64,000 nt of DNA from Phytophthora hibernalis (lineage: Eukaryota > Oomycota > Peronosporomycetes > Peronosporales > Peronosporaceae), in contig JAAKBF010000324.1 of assembly GCA_012656075.1 (NCBI GenBank), positions 496,001 through 560,000 of the forward strand, written 5' to 3'. The position numbers and the translations under genes were made by a program. A model generated the notes under the pieces. It saw nothing but the letters and a program-made list of their open reading frames with translations. It ran no database searches and was not told the origin of the DNA. Of this stretch, positions 1-15,000 are shown piece after piece (the stretch's first letter is position 1; every line of letters starts with the position of its first letter).

Positions 1-39
1 AACAAGACACGTCTAGGATCGACCAATGCAACCACTTAC

Positions 40-646
40 AGCAGATGAGCGTGACTGAAAGCAGATCCCAACGCACTCGAAACTTGCCGTGCGGGGAGAT
101 AATGTACTTTGGTACAGCCGATTCATCGAACTTTTGCTTCTTCAGGTTGATCAGGTGCTCGTTCTTGGACACGGTCTCGACAAAGTCCAGCGCCTCGGCT
201 GTACGCCCACCTCGTTAGCGTTTATCATCGATTGCAATTGCACAATTGCACGCACCGGGTGTGAGGTCGTCCATATCTCGCTCCAGTCTCTGATCCTGAA
301 AGTCTCCGATTTTGCCGTCCGCGGGTCTCACCGCCGCCACTTTGGCTCGATTCTTGGCTTTGCGGATCATGTCCCGCATGGTCACGAGTTTCATGAGGCT
401 GGTCTGTGTGAATTGCTGGTGCAAAGTCATTCGTCGCGGCGATTCTGGTGGCGCCGGTGGCAATCGAGATGCCGCCTTGGCACGTAATTCATTCTGCGCC
501 AAGCGCATTTCCTCGATCGGCGAAAGGCCCGTCATGTGGGCTCGCTCGGCCTGACGGGCCATGAACGGTGACTTTGTTGCGTCAAGGTGGCGATCCGCGA
601 GGCATCCGGACCCCTCCTTGCCGCGTTCGGGCTGTCGCTTGTTCAT
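40..646 (-). CDS. Voltage-gated-type ion channel, first two exons (partial)
   Basis: Exon 1 (646 to 256) starts at ATG and ends in phase 1. A 57-bp intron (255 to 199, GTGCGT...AG) follows. Exon 2 (198 to 40) ends at a perfect GTAAGT donor, and the gene continues off the left edge. The spliced frame reads through to the short motif GKFRVRWDLLSV. This resembles the segment just before S1 in the voltage-gated channel superfamily (CNG/HCN/EAG-like potassium or cation channels), where a proline/arginine stretch leads into R-x-RWDLL. The N-terminus is basic and probably cytoplasmic. The pore and any cyclic-nucleotide domain lie outside the window, so ion selectivity cannot be judged. The splice model is seen in the sequence; the family call rests on one motif. 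Confidence 0.65.
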
Positions 647-873
647 CGTGCACTACCAAGACAGAAGCGTGTTCAAAATGGCTGTGTACGACGATTAACT
701 GACGTCGCTTTGGAGTCTGGTAGTGATCTCGATTAATGCAAAGTTCGACCCGAGAAAACCGTTCCTCATTTCGCTTTCAACGCTTTAGCACGACGCATTT
801 TTTAAACTTTACTAGGAAGTGCACGGAATTGAAGTAAGCTAACAGCTCTTATTGTCAGGTTCCTACTTCTAAG

Positions 874-2910
874 TTATGAAAGCTTGGCGACGCCTAGATG
901 CATGAGATCGGACCATGGGATGGTAGTAGGGTACACGAGTTGAGCCGTCTGGTTCACGCCTCCATCCGCCAGAGTTGAGTACACGTAGATGTTTGTGAAG
1001 CGGACGCGCGTGATTTTCATGGCCAATAGCGAGAAAATGTCCTCCGTCGCGACTAGGAATTTACCGTTTGCGATGAGAAAGCCGTTGCCGTACACGGCAT
1101 CGATAGAGGCGAAGCGTTTGTCGCCGCGGAAGATGTAGTTATCGTAGCCTGAAATTACTCCGTAGCGCTTACTCAGTGCTGCACCCGTGGCCGTCTCGAA
1201 TGATGTGAGTCCATTTTGCGTCTCGGATTTCTTTGGTTCGGCATTGTACAAGCTTGCACGCCGCGTGCCCCCTTTCGGCGTTGAAAGTAGCGAAAAGCCT
1301 TTCGAGCGATGATGTAGACGATGAGCCACGTCATCGGAGCAAAAACAGAGAGGACTGTTGCAATCACGACACCTTTGCGATCAGTATCGATCTCATGCAC
1401 GGTCCAAAACTTCATGGGAGAAAGTTTAGCGAGGAAGGGGCTGACATTGATGAGCCCACGCCAATGTTCATCCTCTGCGAAGTCAATGACGATTTTTCTA
1501 AACGTGGCGGAGAGATCGACAAGCTCGACCCGATAAGCAAATCCAAACTCAAAGGCAAAGAACGCCAGCACTGGATCGATTCGTTCTTTGAACAAATAGC
1601 TCAGAATGCTGGTCAGGTTCATGAAGAACGTTAGTAGATCAGCATGTACCATCTCCGGGCGGTAATGGATTGTTCGGCGACCTCCAATTTCATGGCCGAT
1701 CGCAAGGCAAAATTCAGTTAGCGTCCAGTACCCATTCAAGTGATTCGACACGAAAACCAGCACGCCGCGATATAATAGTGCGTTTGAAATGGTGGCGAAC
1801 GCGTCGCCCACCCACAAGTGACCCTTTTGAAGACGGCGGTAGATCACGAAAAGAGAACTCCAAGATCAAAAAGCACGTCAATTGCGAAGATGCCATGAAT
1901 CGCATGTGTCCAGGCCCATGAGTCATGCAAAGAAGCCAACGCCTGCCACTCCCAGTTGCGTAGCTCCGAAGCAGGATCAGTTGGCAGATTCCAATGAACA
2001 ATTTCAACATTGGACTGAGCCACCGGGTCGTCGATGTAGCCGCCCATACGACGTGCTGACCGAACTTCCTTCACTGGATCAATGCTCGTTGTTGGCGGGA
2101 TGCTCTTGAATAACAAGAAATTGTCGACTTCAGTCCCAAGGAATTTTGCAGTGGTAAACCATGGCTCGCTCTCGTACGGATAATTAAACGCTAAAGCGCA
2201 TTGGTGGGTCACCTCCGTCGCTCGCATGTCTTTGATCGGTGATATCGTAGCAAACAGGGCAGCTCCACTTTGGTACTGCTGCACCACTTGGAAATCTTGC
2301 GTGGACATCAATGCTGACAGGAGCATGGTGTCGCTGGTATTGCTCTTCTGACGTACCAAATAGTACATGCGGAGCTGCGTCACCTCTTCATCTGAGGAAA
2401 CGATCAGGTCAAACGTGCAGTCGATGACTGGAGCTATCAATTCGAGCTCCGTGAGATATTCAAGATCTTCCGTAGCATGCTTCTGTAACGAGTCGAAGAG
2501 GAACCGCGTGAAAGTGTTGCCGTTAACTGCCTCATCATACCCCGCGACACCGGTGCACCCTGTGAACGCGTAGGACGTGTCTGTCAACAGGAAGATGGTG
2601 TCGTCCTGGAGTTCGGTGGACCCTTTTAACACCTTTTGTACCAGTGGACTATCGTTGATGTCTGCGTCTCCAGCGTAGCCCACAATGAGCTTAGACTCGT
2701 GCACAGTGATACCCAATTCTTTGGATTCAAAGCCGCGTAACACCGTAATTGCAGCCATGAATGCTTGAGTCGAGATGGCCACGTACCACAACGCGATGGC
2801 AAACACCACAAGGCGATGCAGTAGTCGAAAAACTCGAATTTCCCGGCAACCCCCATGGTCTCCATGGTTCCTCCGTCCGATTGAGGCTGCGCATTGGACG
2901 CGCCAGGCAT
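874..2910 (-). CDS. Oomycete multi-pass membrane protein, copy 1 (frame-broken)
   Basis: Function unknown. An N-terminal hydrophobic segment (about residues 25-50) is followed by a roughly 240-residue region with conserved cysteines (FTGCTG, VIDCTFDL), then several hydrophobic helices and a C-terminal tail ending GVAKLS. It is clearly homologous over its whole length to the gene at 21563-23604. Three breaks in frame fall in homopolymers (plus-strand runs at 2828-2832, 1849-1852 and 1268-1272), and comparison with copy 2 shows one base missing at each. Adding three bases gives exactly 680 codons. Start at 2910 was chosen because the conserved region begins shortly after it; an upstream exon cannot be excluded. 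Only 158 bp separate it from the dynein stop. The breaks may be assembly error or real decay; I favour error because the dynein next door shows the same pattern. Confidence 0.7.
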
Positions 2911-3068
2911 AGTATTGAGCCTACTTGTATTGTGTTCGCGATGAAGCTTGAGTGTACCAATGAAGTTCAATGAAACGACCGAGCGTCTCTCTAAAAATAC
3001 CTCAAAGCATTGCCAGGAAAGAGGAAAATGGAAAATAATGCTGGAGTTCATGTTTATAGCATGCATGT

Positions 3069-6000
3069 CTAGTACATCAGTGAGAGGAAACAGGCAACTC
3101 CAGCCTTGATCCAGTAGTCCTGGTCGGCAAACTGCAACTGAAGGTTGGTCTCCGATACGAGGGAATTCCGGAAAATGGTTCTCTTGTCGGACGGGATCTC
3201 GATCCAGAAAACGAAATTGGTCGAGTGGCCTGTAGTCGACAACGTTCCTGTCCTCGTGAGGATCTTGTACACAGGACAACGATAGATACCGCTCTGCGGG
3301 GCTTGTCGGTCTTGTGTTGGCAGTAAATGCACCACCGGCATCCGAGCAAATAGTTCCTTGGGCAGCGGATCCACAAGCGAATGTACGATTTTGTCCCATC
3401 GAGCCCCTTCCAGAAAGAGACCTGTCATGTAGCAACCTCCTTTCTCTGGTTTGTTTGTGATTCTGTCGGCCCCCTTGTCATGCATGAGGAAGGCGAAAGA
3501 CAGCGAATCGATGGCCAATCCAAACTGCCGCGCGTGGTTCTGAAGAATGCCAGTCAGGAACCCCTGAGGGAAGAAAAACCCGGACAACCAGAAGACAGGA
3601 GGAATGCCGTCGGCCACCCAAGTCGTAAGAAATCGCAAGCGTTCTAGCAGGTCATCGACCCAGCCACCAAGTGCCTTGAGCGACGGATATGCCTTCTTTT
3701 CCATTGCGGAGGCACCTTCTGGTTAAACAGACAAGTGGCCGTAGCTTCCAGCTCAGGTGACATGACGATGAGACCGCGCAATGCGCGTTGCAAACTCGGT
3801 AGAGATACCAGGAGGACCCGAAGCAGTGCGTTGTAGCGCTGCACCTCTTGCACGAGCACCGTGTTCATTGATTCTTCGTACAACACGGGGTAGCGCAGGC
3901 TGATGTGCTCCACTTCGAACAATGGGGGCAATCTATCAATAATTGACTGCGCCTTCTGCTCGATGAGACTTTTCGAGACTGCCCTCCAGCACCGGCAGCA
4001 GCTCGGGGTTGGAGTGCCAGAATAATATCGAATGTGTGGAATGTTTCGGCTAATGCACACGTGATGTTGGCATTATCGTGCATTCCGAAGACTTCAGGTT
4101 CTGGGTTGAGAGGGAGTTCGTCGATGTAGCTCAAGTAGCTCGAAAGCGGATCGTCCGGGTCCGCCGTAAGCGAGTTGTAGGAACCACTAGACGAGAACTT
4201 GTATTCGTCGTCCAAGATCTGCGAGTTGAAGAAACCTTCTAGAATGACATCAATCGTGCGCATATCCTTATCGTCCGTAACACGACCGCCGTAGTTAACT
4301 ACAGAAGTCATGACGCAGAGCACCTTGTACGGAACTTCATCGTAGAAATCCAGGAACATCTCAAGCTGTGCACGACTAATATCGTAGTCTGTATCGTTGA
4401 ATGCGTACGGAATATTCCAGCCCAAGGGTCCAAAGCGCTTTCGCTCGATCACGACTGCGTGGAAGAAGCTGAGTCCGAACAGCAACTTGCGGAATTGGTC
4501 TGGCTTAGACGTGGCGTCTAGAGTGTCATTCGTAAGCTTGATATACGAGTTACGCAAGTTGGCACGAATACCCTTAGGCGGTTCCTTGGTCATCTTCACT
4601 CCATTCTGCAGCACAGAGGTGGGGAATGCCGTACTTGGCTTACTGGTTAACCACAATCGAAAGTCCCGATGAGTTGCGTCCGCGTTCAACTCGTCGCAAA
4701 TGCGCTCAAGTTGTGGCATCCAGCTAATTGCCAAGTGGCAGTTCTGCAGCAGTACCCACTTGCCGCTGGTCACCGCTTCCTCGATCATTTTCGTGGCAAG
4801 TGGACCCTGACCTTGGCCCAACGAAATCGAGTTGAGTTTTCGATTCATCTTCATGGTCTCAGCAAACACAAGCAACTCTTTGGCTGGATCGGAACCCGTC
4901 GACAGCACAAAATGATAGGGGTGGTCACTGTCGAGTCTGCAAAAGAGCCTATCAGATCAAACGGTGGTGGCTCAATGAATCGACGACCAATGTGCTCTGC
5001 TACGAAATTCTGCATAGCTTCCGTCATTCTGTCTGGCCGGATGCACCGAAGCACGCATAGCTTCTGGAACGAGTTAAGTGAAAGGTCTAAAGCCAACGGT
5101 AGTCGTTCAACCTGTGGATCAGCCGAGTCGAAAATCTTTCGCCACTGCGGTGTATTGGTAGCTATGGATGTGGCCAATGTCTCAAAAGCCGGCAAAGACG
5201 ACAAAGCGCATACTTCGCGCCACATGCGATCTTCAATCCAATTTGTATCTGGGTTTGGTGCATCGATTGAGCTAGCCGTCGACCCGGCGATGAGGAAGCG
5301 CCACTCGAGCATGTCGATCTTCCGCGAGCCCATCAGGAGCTTGATAGTGAGTAGGAACGAAAAGAGTAGTTTGTGTTCCTCAAAGAGCGAACGACAAATG
5401 TTACGGTAGAGCGAGTACGTGGCGGAGTCGTTGAGATGAGCAAGTCTCATTTCAAGCTGATCGCTCTCCGTGGCACCGTGAATGCTTTTCACGAAAAGCG
5501 ACACGAACCATGGCAGTGAGTACTGGTACATCGGATCCACAAGTGCCAAGTCTGCTATACAGAAGAATAACAGCGACGCTCGAAAGGCTACGCCACGGTA
5601 GCGCTCACGAGACTCGTCAATTGCTTTCTCCGTGATCTCGGCCTCGGCCATTTTCTCGTTGATGTCTTCAGATGTAACCTTAGCTTTGCCCAAAGTGTCG
5701 ATCAACTCGGTATCGTCAAGAATATTCCCTTTGGAATTGGCCAGCATGTACAAGATCTTGTTCTCGATCTCCACAAGCTCAGCTTTCATGCGCGCGTTAG
5801 CTACCACAAGAGAATTTTTCTTCTCAGCCAACTCGGGCATTTCTTCTTGGACCACAACACCCAGTGCTTGGTCCTCCAAGCCTTTAGGTGTGATTGTGAA
5901 GTTGAGAAGCGTAACTTTGACGGAAGTTTCGGGTGGATAGTGTGGGTTGGGCAGCTTCGTCGTCATATAGAAGCGGAAGGCTGGGTTGTATGGCACCGTT

Positions 6001-9000
6001 GAATCACCGAGCTTCATTACAACTTGGCCGCCTTGACGAAATTTGTTCTGAAGTAGGACAGGCTCCAACGTCGCGTCTAGACTCTCCCCCACGTTCTCCA
6101 ACAGAATCCACTTGCCAAACCGAATGCCATTCTCAAGTGTCTTCAGAAAACCCTTGTCCGTGAGTTTGACAACGTCCAAACCATTCTCTGACGAGTCCTT
6201 ACCGAGATTCTTGATGAACCGGTTAGCTTGGCCTTGCGGGTCGATAAGAAGAGACCATCGCCTTGCACGAGCCATGATGAGTCCGTTTTGCACCGACAAA
6301 TTGTCGGACGGTAAACCAGCAATCTGCCAGCCACGAACCTTGACTGGATCAGCTAAGGTGGTGATGATGTTGCAGCCGTGCGTGTGCGGAAGCTTCAGCT
6401 TTTCCAGCGCTGCATACCATGTAGCTATGCAGGATTCACGGAATTCACTCGTGAAAGTGCCCAAGTAACTGATCGTGGCTGCGGAAATGACAACATCGCC
6501 TACCAGGTTTATATAGTCATGGTTGAGCTGACGGATGGTAGCAGCCCATCTAGTCTCTTCTCCACCTAGCAGTCCGATAAGTTTAAGAGCGGACTCGAGA
6601 CGGATCTCGCACTGCCGTACATCGCGTACGAGTTGGTCTTTCTTGTCCACAGCGTTATTATAGTTGCGCTCTAGCTCGGCGAGGCGTTCCACAACAGCTT
6701 GAAGTCGAGCTTTCGCATCTGCAAGTACCCGCATCGTGACATCTAGCTCTGCTTGAGCAGTAGCCAGCACAATTTTCTTCGGCTCCACCATTTTTGCTAC
6801 GTTGTGGTACGTGTGCATGGCGCGCACCCACATGCAGATAGCCTCACAAGCCACACTGGCCTTCCTTACAGCTGCAGGAGAAAACTCCTCCATCTCGATG
6901 TATCGGTCCAGCTCCTGAATAATTTTGTCACCGATGTTGTCCTTGTCAAACTTGAGCATGTCCTCCATGAGCTTCTTGGCGTTACCCAGGATCGTCTTCT
7001 GTGCGCTCTCCCAGTAGTCCTTGACCTTCTGTCCAGCCTTGTCTGGGTCTGCTTTCATCGTCGGCTTGATGCCGAAGATAATACAAGCCGTCTCCATGGT
7101 GAGTTTGACACCATGCGGCGGATTCTTGAGTGCTTTAACCTCGTCAATATCGGATTTCTTCAACCTGTTCAGACATTGTACGGCTGCTTCGAGTGCAGGC
7201 AATGCCTCATCCAAATCGCGCTGGGCATCGTCGGCGATTTCCTTGGTCTCGGCAGCCTTTTTGTTCGCAATCTGCTCTTCCTTCTCGACGACAGCCTTGG
7301 TTTCGTCAGCATCTTTCTTGTCCAGCGTGATCTGTTTCATCATCTCTTCGACATCGATCTGCGTCTTCTCTAGTTGTGGCTTCAATGCCACTAGCTGTTC
7401 CTGCATACCCGCAACCTGCTCCTTCGTTGCGATGATTTTGTCTACGCCGTTCTGCAAACGCGATCGCTTAGATTGAACCTCTTCACGCTTCAGTAGCAGC
7501 ACCGTCTTGAAAGTATGCAATAGCTCGAGATAGCTCGTTGGCGTGACGTAGTTATACCTCCGTAGCTTCTCGAAAAACTCGACGGATTCGCGCTCCACGC
7601 TCTGATGGATAGTTTGGAAGATGCTAACGACTGCTTTCGACGCTGCAGCTTTTTCTGCCTTGGCCTCTGAAGACTCCTCTTCACCAGAAGCAGGGACTTC
7701 ACCTGATAGCTGGAAGTCACCCGAGGACAGCGCACTTGCGGCCACGGACTGTAGTGCTTCAGCCGGCCATTCACTAAACCAGTCGATGGTACAGCAATTC
7801 ACCAGGGACGGGAACATGCGAATTCGATCCCGAAAGAGGCTGCCCAACGGACTCATGCACAGTACAAGGTGTAGGTTCTGCCGAACAAGTAATATGTACT
7901 GGGCGAACGTGTTGAGCTTCGTCGGTGGGATCTTTTTCTTCACGCAGTACGGCCGGCAATGCTGGCTGATTTGATCCTGGTCTTCGGCTGCATACAAATT
8001 CGGTACGTCTCCAGAGTTGAGTACGTTATTGATGTCCTCAAGCATCGCCTCATGTACAATTTGTACGTCGGAGAAGAGGAATACCAAAGGTTTCTCATCG
8101 ATACCAGCTTTCATGAGGCATTTTTGAGATCATCTCGCCATTCAGCTACGCCGTAGCCCTTGGAGATTTCAATTTGTGTGCACGCGTACTCGGCCATGTA
8201 AGCTGCCAACCGCGTAAGGGATTGACGACCACTACCGCCTACACCAAGTAGCAGGGCATTACCCTGCGGCTGTCGAATCACACGAGCAATACGAGAAACA
8301 TGCTCAATGGCATTCATGAAGAGCACCAAATTCATAGGCGCACTGCTTTCAGCATTGTAGTCATTCAGATATTCTTCCACCTGCGCTTGCAGCTTCTCCA
8401 CATCAGCAATTTCTTCGTATACCTTTGGGTCTGCACCAGGCACCATGTAGTCGCCATAGAACAGCGTAGGGGTTGGATGCACGAGGTCCCAAGCTGTTTT
8501 CTTCGCAGCCGCCGAACCTGAAGATGCCCCCGAAATACCGAGCGGTTCACCAAACACAATCGCTACTTGAGTTTGAAGCAAGTCAATAAACCACTGGTGA
8601 TCACTCGGAGTGGTGAATCGGTCCTTGAATACGCGCATGTTTTCATGCACCCAAAGTCGAAGCATTTGCTCCAACTTGATAATACGCTTTGAATCGCCCA
8701 TCAGTACGCCCTGGAATACTTTTGCCAGGTCACGCAAGTTGAAAGTATAGTGTGACTTGGCCGGTGTGGGGAGCAATTCGGCGATGACAGTGTTGTAGAT
8801 CAAAATGGAAGCCTGTACGAGTTTCTTCGCTATCTGGGAGGACGAATCTCCTCGGAGAAGCGCTGGAAGAAGTTCCCAACAATCGTCTCGAACACGATCG
8901 CCTTACTTTCGTTTGACATCTCGGTATACCCCACAATGTTGAAATGACGTACGAAGCGCTGGGTAATTGGGTTGCGTCCTCCGCCTGGTGGACCCATAGA

Positions 9001-12000
9001 GCACACGAACACAACGTCGATGATGGTACGGAACGTGAGTAGTTTACGGTCGTACCAACCACCTTGATCAAACCACTGACGCAAAATCTCGATAGGTGGT
9101 TGAGCAAAGTATTCCTCCTGCTTTGGCATGTTAAGATCGTCTACGTAGATGATAAACTTTTTCCAGCGGTGGGTCCGAACACGCCTTTCCTGCGCTTCTC
9201 CATCTTTGAGTCGATGAAGTCTTGTGTTTGGTTGGCGCTACTCTGAGCAGAGAAGGCCATGTTCAAAGGAATGAACTTGTCAGGGTTCGACTTCTCCAGA
9301 AATTGGTTTACGTTGATTGTTTTGCCTGTACCCGTGGGGCCGACGATCAGCATGTGAACCCCTGCGTTAGTGTCAAATTCATCAGAAATGTTGAGCGCAC
9401 AGAATCACTGGTAGGCACTACCAGCTCTGAGAAAGAAGCTGCCGAGTCGATCGTGAACGTGGGAATAGTCTGGAGCCACGGCACCCACGCCTCCTTTACA
9501 AGATCAAACGAGTAGTCGTAGACTTGCCCTGCAGCAGGAAATGGTTTCTTGACGTTGTTACCGATAATTTCTTCACGAAGGTAGACATCAAAGCGGTCAC
9601 GGCCTGCGTCGTTGCCAGTTGCGCCAGCCGACCAGATGAGCGAGAAGAGAAACAGGCTCTCGACGTTTCTCAAGTAGAACACTACACGTTCGAGCTTGGC
9701 CTCTTTCTTCTCGTCTGTTTGCATCGGAGAGAAAAACAGTCGAGCAAGCGAAGCAAACTCTGCACAAGGTTTGACGGGATCTGTGGCAGCCACTCCTTAA
9801 CGTAGCTTGTCACAAACTGCAATGCAGGGCGCAAGAAGGTGTCAAGCAAATGTTGTAGCTGCAGACACAGCTCGACTACTGGCGGTGCACTACCGACGCC
9901 AATATCACGAGCAACTTTTTCCAACCAGCTGGTCACAAGAGGGTCAAAGCCCAACGAGCTGGGCTCCATGTACACCATACCTGTCCTGCTCACTGTAGCT
10001 GGGGATGCCACCGACAGATCCTCCACCTCGAACATCATTGTCATCTCGTTGGACATTTGGATGATCTCTCCACTGGCCAGGCACAATTTCTTGTTATCAT
10101 CCAGGACGGTATTCATGTTCTCAATCCAGATAGCATCGACCGGGCCGTCGAAGATGACCCACTTGCGGTCAGGCTTCGTGTCACTTGCAGCTTCACGGTA
10201 CAAAGTCGACAGCACTCCATCCTGCCACTCGTGAGTGCTCGCATCGAACTCACCGTAGAGCTGGCCCATTGTGATAGATTTGGGGTTCAACTGGTACCGA
10301 ACCACCTTTTCGTACGCATGGCCTATCTCGCCAAGCTGCTTCAACTCTGTCAGTGCGTCCGCTAAGACAGCTAGGTTCGCTGACTTGCCACCACCAGTAG
10401 AGCCAACGACCATAAGACCGTGGCGCACACAGAGCGTCTCGTACAGCTGCACGACCTTCATCAGGAAGAATGGATGGACTTGCAGGTGTTGTTTCTCGAT
10501 AGTCAACTTGATCACGCGGATCAAAGCGCCAAGATTGAGCTGCGGTCGGCATTTGCCAGGAAAGAGGTCACTGATAATACCACCGAACAACGGGATATCG
10601 TGCGCCAAGAACTTGGGCAGGTTCACATCCTGCAAAGCACGGAGTAGAAGGACTTCCTCGTCTACATCTGGGTCCGACCGCTTGTAGTTTCCTGCTGCGG
10701 TGATCACAGTCTTGACGGCGCGCATGCCGTAGTCGTAGTGTGACTGAGACGACAGCATTTCCGAGCACAATTTAAAGGTTGTGACCATTTTCGCCCCGCA
10801 CTGCTTGGCTTTCTCGTAGCCGTACGCGAAGAACATGATCTCTCCGATCATTGCGTAGTCAGGCACCATCATGGCTACAGGTCGGAACAGAGCTGCGAGT
10901 GAATCGGGCAAATCTGAACGACCGGCGTAGCCTGGATTCATTGTGATGAACACGCCAAACTGCGGATTCACAGCAATGTCCGATCCCTCAAACACTATAC
11001 GTTTTTCTCCAGCACGGATTGCAAGTTGTAGCGTGGTAACCTGTTGGCCGATCACCGATAACACTTCGATATTGATGCGGTTGAACTCGTCAAAGCAGGC
11101 CCAGGCACCACACGCTGCCAGTCCCTTGAAGAATTTCCCCATTGCAATGTAGTCCAGGCCGTCGGAGCAGTTAAACACCACGCACTGCTTCGCGAGCGCT
11201 TTGGCCAGATCTTTAGTCGTCTCTGTTTTCCAGTACCTGCCGGTCCAGCAGGAGCTCCACCCAATGTCATCTGCAGCGCTGCCATGAGAGTCATGTAACA
11301 CTTGTCCGTCAGAGGCGTGATCACCAATCGGAACGAGTTTCCTAGATACTCGTAGCCGTACGGACGACGAGCCGAGACCATGTCTGCGAACAGATCATCC
11401 TCCCAGTAGTATCGGAGCTGGCTGGACCACATGAAATCATCTTTTGAGCTCACTTCGTTGTTCACAAGACGCATGGTAACATCGCGAGCGTGCACGTCAA
11501 TCACAGCCAAGGCTCCGACACTCACGCGCGCGAGTTTGTCGAGGTGACCTCGCACCATTTGCACCATATCAGCCAGTTGAGCTAGCTGGCGCTCCATCAT
11601 TCGCTTGACACCGTCACTACCGGATGCTGCCATTTCCTCCTCCATCTCGCGGGTCCAGTGGAATTGACTGCCGTTCAAAACGCACATACCGGGCCACTTC
11701 TGAATCCACTTTGTTCTCGAGACCTTCGTGTAATCCTGGATGGCCTGGTACATGACGTCGCGAATCGAAACGCGCATCATGTCTTCCACTTCCGTCATCC
11801 AGTGCTCAACATTCTTCCCACGGGGTTGACAGGTTTTGTCATCGCCACCTTTTCACCCTCCGCCGAGATCATGGCCGTGATAGTGAGGTCCTCTTGGAAC
11901 TCCACCGACACGATCCCTTCAAAGCACTTTTTGAGGTGTGGCTGTACCAACTTGACATCCTTGCTCTCGGACAGAATCGACAGTAGCTCCTCGTTCGAGA

Positions 12001-15000
12001 GGAAGTAAAACCGACTGAATGCTGAGCGCTTCGTCTCAAGAAAATCGCTCAATCCTTTCTGAACTTGCTCTAGGAAGCGGTTGCTCTCCTGAAAACGATC
12101 TAGCAACTTGTCGTTGTTGCAGAATGTGATAGTGCTAGGCTTTTGCTTCGCTGCTGCGAGTGTCTGTCGCCAATTCTTGTCGACCGTTGCAAAGCGCTTC
12201 CCTCTGTTGGGAGCTGTTTGTTGATATCGGGCGAGTCGAAGATCGGCTGAAGATAAAGCCAACTTCGTTGCACTTGAATCCATTCATCCAGGACGTCGGA
12301 GACAGTACCAAGTGTACGTTCCCACCTGTTGATTCTCTCTTCAAACGGTTTCTTGAAAGCAGAGAACTGCATGGCCTGCGTCGTTGTGATCTGTTCATCC
12401 AGAAGAGCTTGAATCTCATCCACACCCTTGAGTACGAACGTCTCAGTTTCACGGTAGTCTACGATAGTTAAATTCACGCCAGACCACTGCTCCTCCATTG
12501 AGCTGAGAGTCTTCTCAATTTGATACTCCTTCCCGGCAGTCTCACCTATCCGTGAAATAGCGTCGATATGCTTTTCAAGACCCAATCCGAGTACATAACT
12601 TAGCTTCATGCTTCGATCGGGTCGAAATGACATACCGATTTCTTGGTTGATTTGACTCCAGTGACGTTCTTGCATGCCCGGGTTGCGCATGGACAAAATG
12701 AGCGGGACGTGAGGTCGGAAGGATGCAATGTCGTCTTTGATCATCGCTGCAATGCTGGAGCAACCTTTAACGTTAAGCTTTTCAAACTGCTTGAGCGCTT
12801 TCTGAATCGATGCCCAGTTGCCTTCAACGAACGTCTCAATCTCCTCGCCGTTGATGTCCAAGAAGGCTCCCTCCATCCACTTCTTATGCTCTCTGAGCCA
12901 GTTATTTGCTGTCTTCCAGAGAAGCGAGTACGGCTCAAAATCGCGCCGGATCTTCTGAATCTCGTCGTAGTCCGTGATCTCCTGCCCAAACAAGGATTCG
13001 CGCGAGTTGAACAGCTTGGAGTCTTCATCGGCCCTTGCAATTTTCTGCTCAATATTCACCACGTATTTGTAGACTTGATCCAAGCGCGCAATATCCGTGT
13101 ATTGCCGGAACCCGTCGACTTCAGTGTGCAGAATCCGCAGTGATTCAGCGAACTCGGCTTGTTGGTCGTCCATTTCGTTCGAAAACTGGGTCTTTTGCAT
13201 TTGCAGCATGTGCATCATGCGCTTCATCTGCTCATTAATTTTGTTCGGACACAGGCGCACCTTCCAGATCGTCATGAAGTCGTCGCGATCGTACGGATAC
13301 TGGAAATGGTCTAGCACGAGGCGAAACTTGATGAGCTGTTGACTCTGAGTCATTAGTGGTGCTATCTGTGCAGGCACGCCTTCTAAGTAGGCATTCATTT
13401 CGGTTAGCTCCTCGATGTTCTGCGGTGTCTTCTGCAGCTGTCTGTTAACCATCTCGAACTTTTCAAGAAGTTCCTTTGCTAGACCTGTAGAGTTCTTCAG
13501 CTGCAAGTCTAGAAGTTTTTCGCGAGCCGCCGATGCTTCTCAGCTAGGAGAGTACGAATACTCAAACAGTTAACCGAGTACATCCCCAGCTCGACGTTCA
13601 TGATTGGAATAAGGTCCTCGACAGTATTTGCATCCTGGTAGTGCTTCTTGATAGCTTCCTGAATCATCGAGAGGTTGGGCGGTTGTTGAGCCTGAAACTC
13701 AGCCAAATATTCGTCCTCTTTGACGTTGATGAAGGGGATATACATCTCGTAGCGCACTAGATATTCCCGCAACGGAATCGCCGCCTTATCCATGAGAGCG
13801 TCGATACTCTCGCGTAGAATGACAACCCAATCTTCATTCACGCTGACGCACGAAAGGCACGGCATACTACTCCAAAACAATTTGCTCATTACCGTTTGCT
13901 CCACCTGCTTGATGTTTTTCAAATTGTCGAGCATTTTCATGAAAATGTCCAGCACAGCTGTCTTGAACGTCACGATATTGGTGCTAAACGAGAACACATT
14001 GCCCACCTTCGGCTCAATGAGAAGGTGTGGGTTTTCCTCTGACGTGTCTTCCGGATCTTTAGGACGCCAGCAATCATGTTTCTGAGCGGCGGCATCAACT
14101 TCGCGTTGATTAATCACGTAAAGTTCTGTCGATACGCTCAGATTCACAGTGAACAACGACCTCGGTGCGAGCAGTTGCCTCTCCAGGCACATGTGCTGCC
14201 ACTTGATGTCTCCAAGCAGGTTGCGGTTCAAGTCCGGGTACGCCACAAAAGCTGTCTTCGCATCCACGATGTGAACATCTCCAACAGCGGCATTGCGGAT
14301 AAAATCGTGGAATTGGCGCAACGAGTGATCCGTAAGAAAGCGAAGTGTGTCCTTCATCGAAAAGTTAACCCGCCGAAGCAGGGACCGCAGTTTGCTGAAC
14401 TCGTACGTGTCTTGACGAGTCTCCTGCAGGTAGTACCAGCCTTTGCCGACATTACTGAGTGAAGTCTTGATGATGGTCGCAACTTTGATTGGCCACTCTT
14501 CCGTGATTGTCTTGAGTACAGCTCGTTCAAGTGCTTGCTGTCGCTGTTGAAACTCTTCTAGCTTGACACTACGCCCTGGTTTCACACTGAAAAGCTCGAG
14601 CTGTAAAATACGACAGCACTCTTCGTTGACTTTGATAAGGGCGGAGAGCGCCTCGGGCGACGTCAGGAAAGTCTGGAACGAAAACCAATGAACTGATCGG
14701 CGTAGTCTACAGGTGGCGCGATCGTCCTCCTGGATTTGTTTAGGAATGGGACGGCCACCCTCGAGCACGGCTCAGCAGGAACTTCCTCCTCTTTGGTGAG
14801 AAACCCACGAAATATGTCAGAGTTTCGCCCAATTTCTTGGTGAGACTCGAACACGATCCTGCTCATCGTCCGCAAGTAGTTCAGCTGAATTTCATGCACG
14901 ATACGCGTGGTGTCTGGAATACGGAGGCTCTTCCCGTGAAAGACTGCCGTCGCTAGCCGGACAATCTTCCCCAAGCTCGCGTTGCCCAGCTTGTGGAGCT

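Noticed and set aside
4669..5409. Long plus-strand open frame antisense to dynein
   Set aside because: Shadow of the dynein coding frame; no domain or composition of its own.
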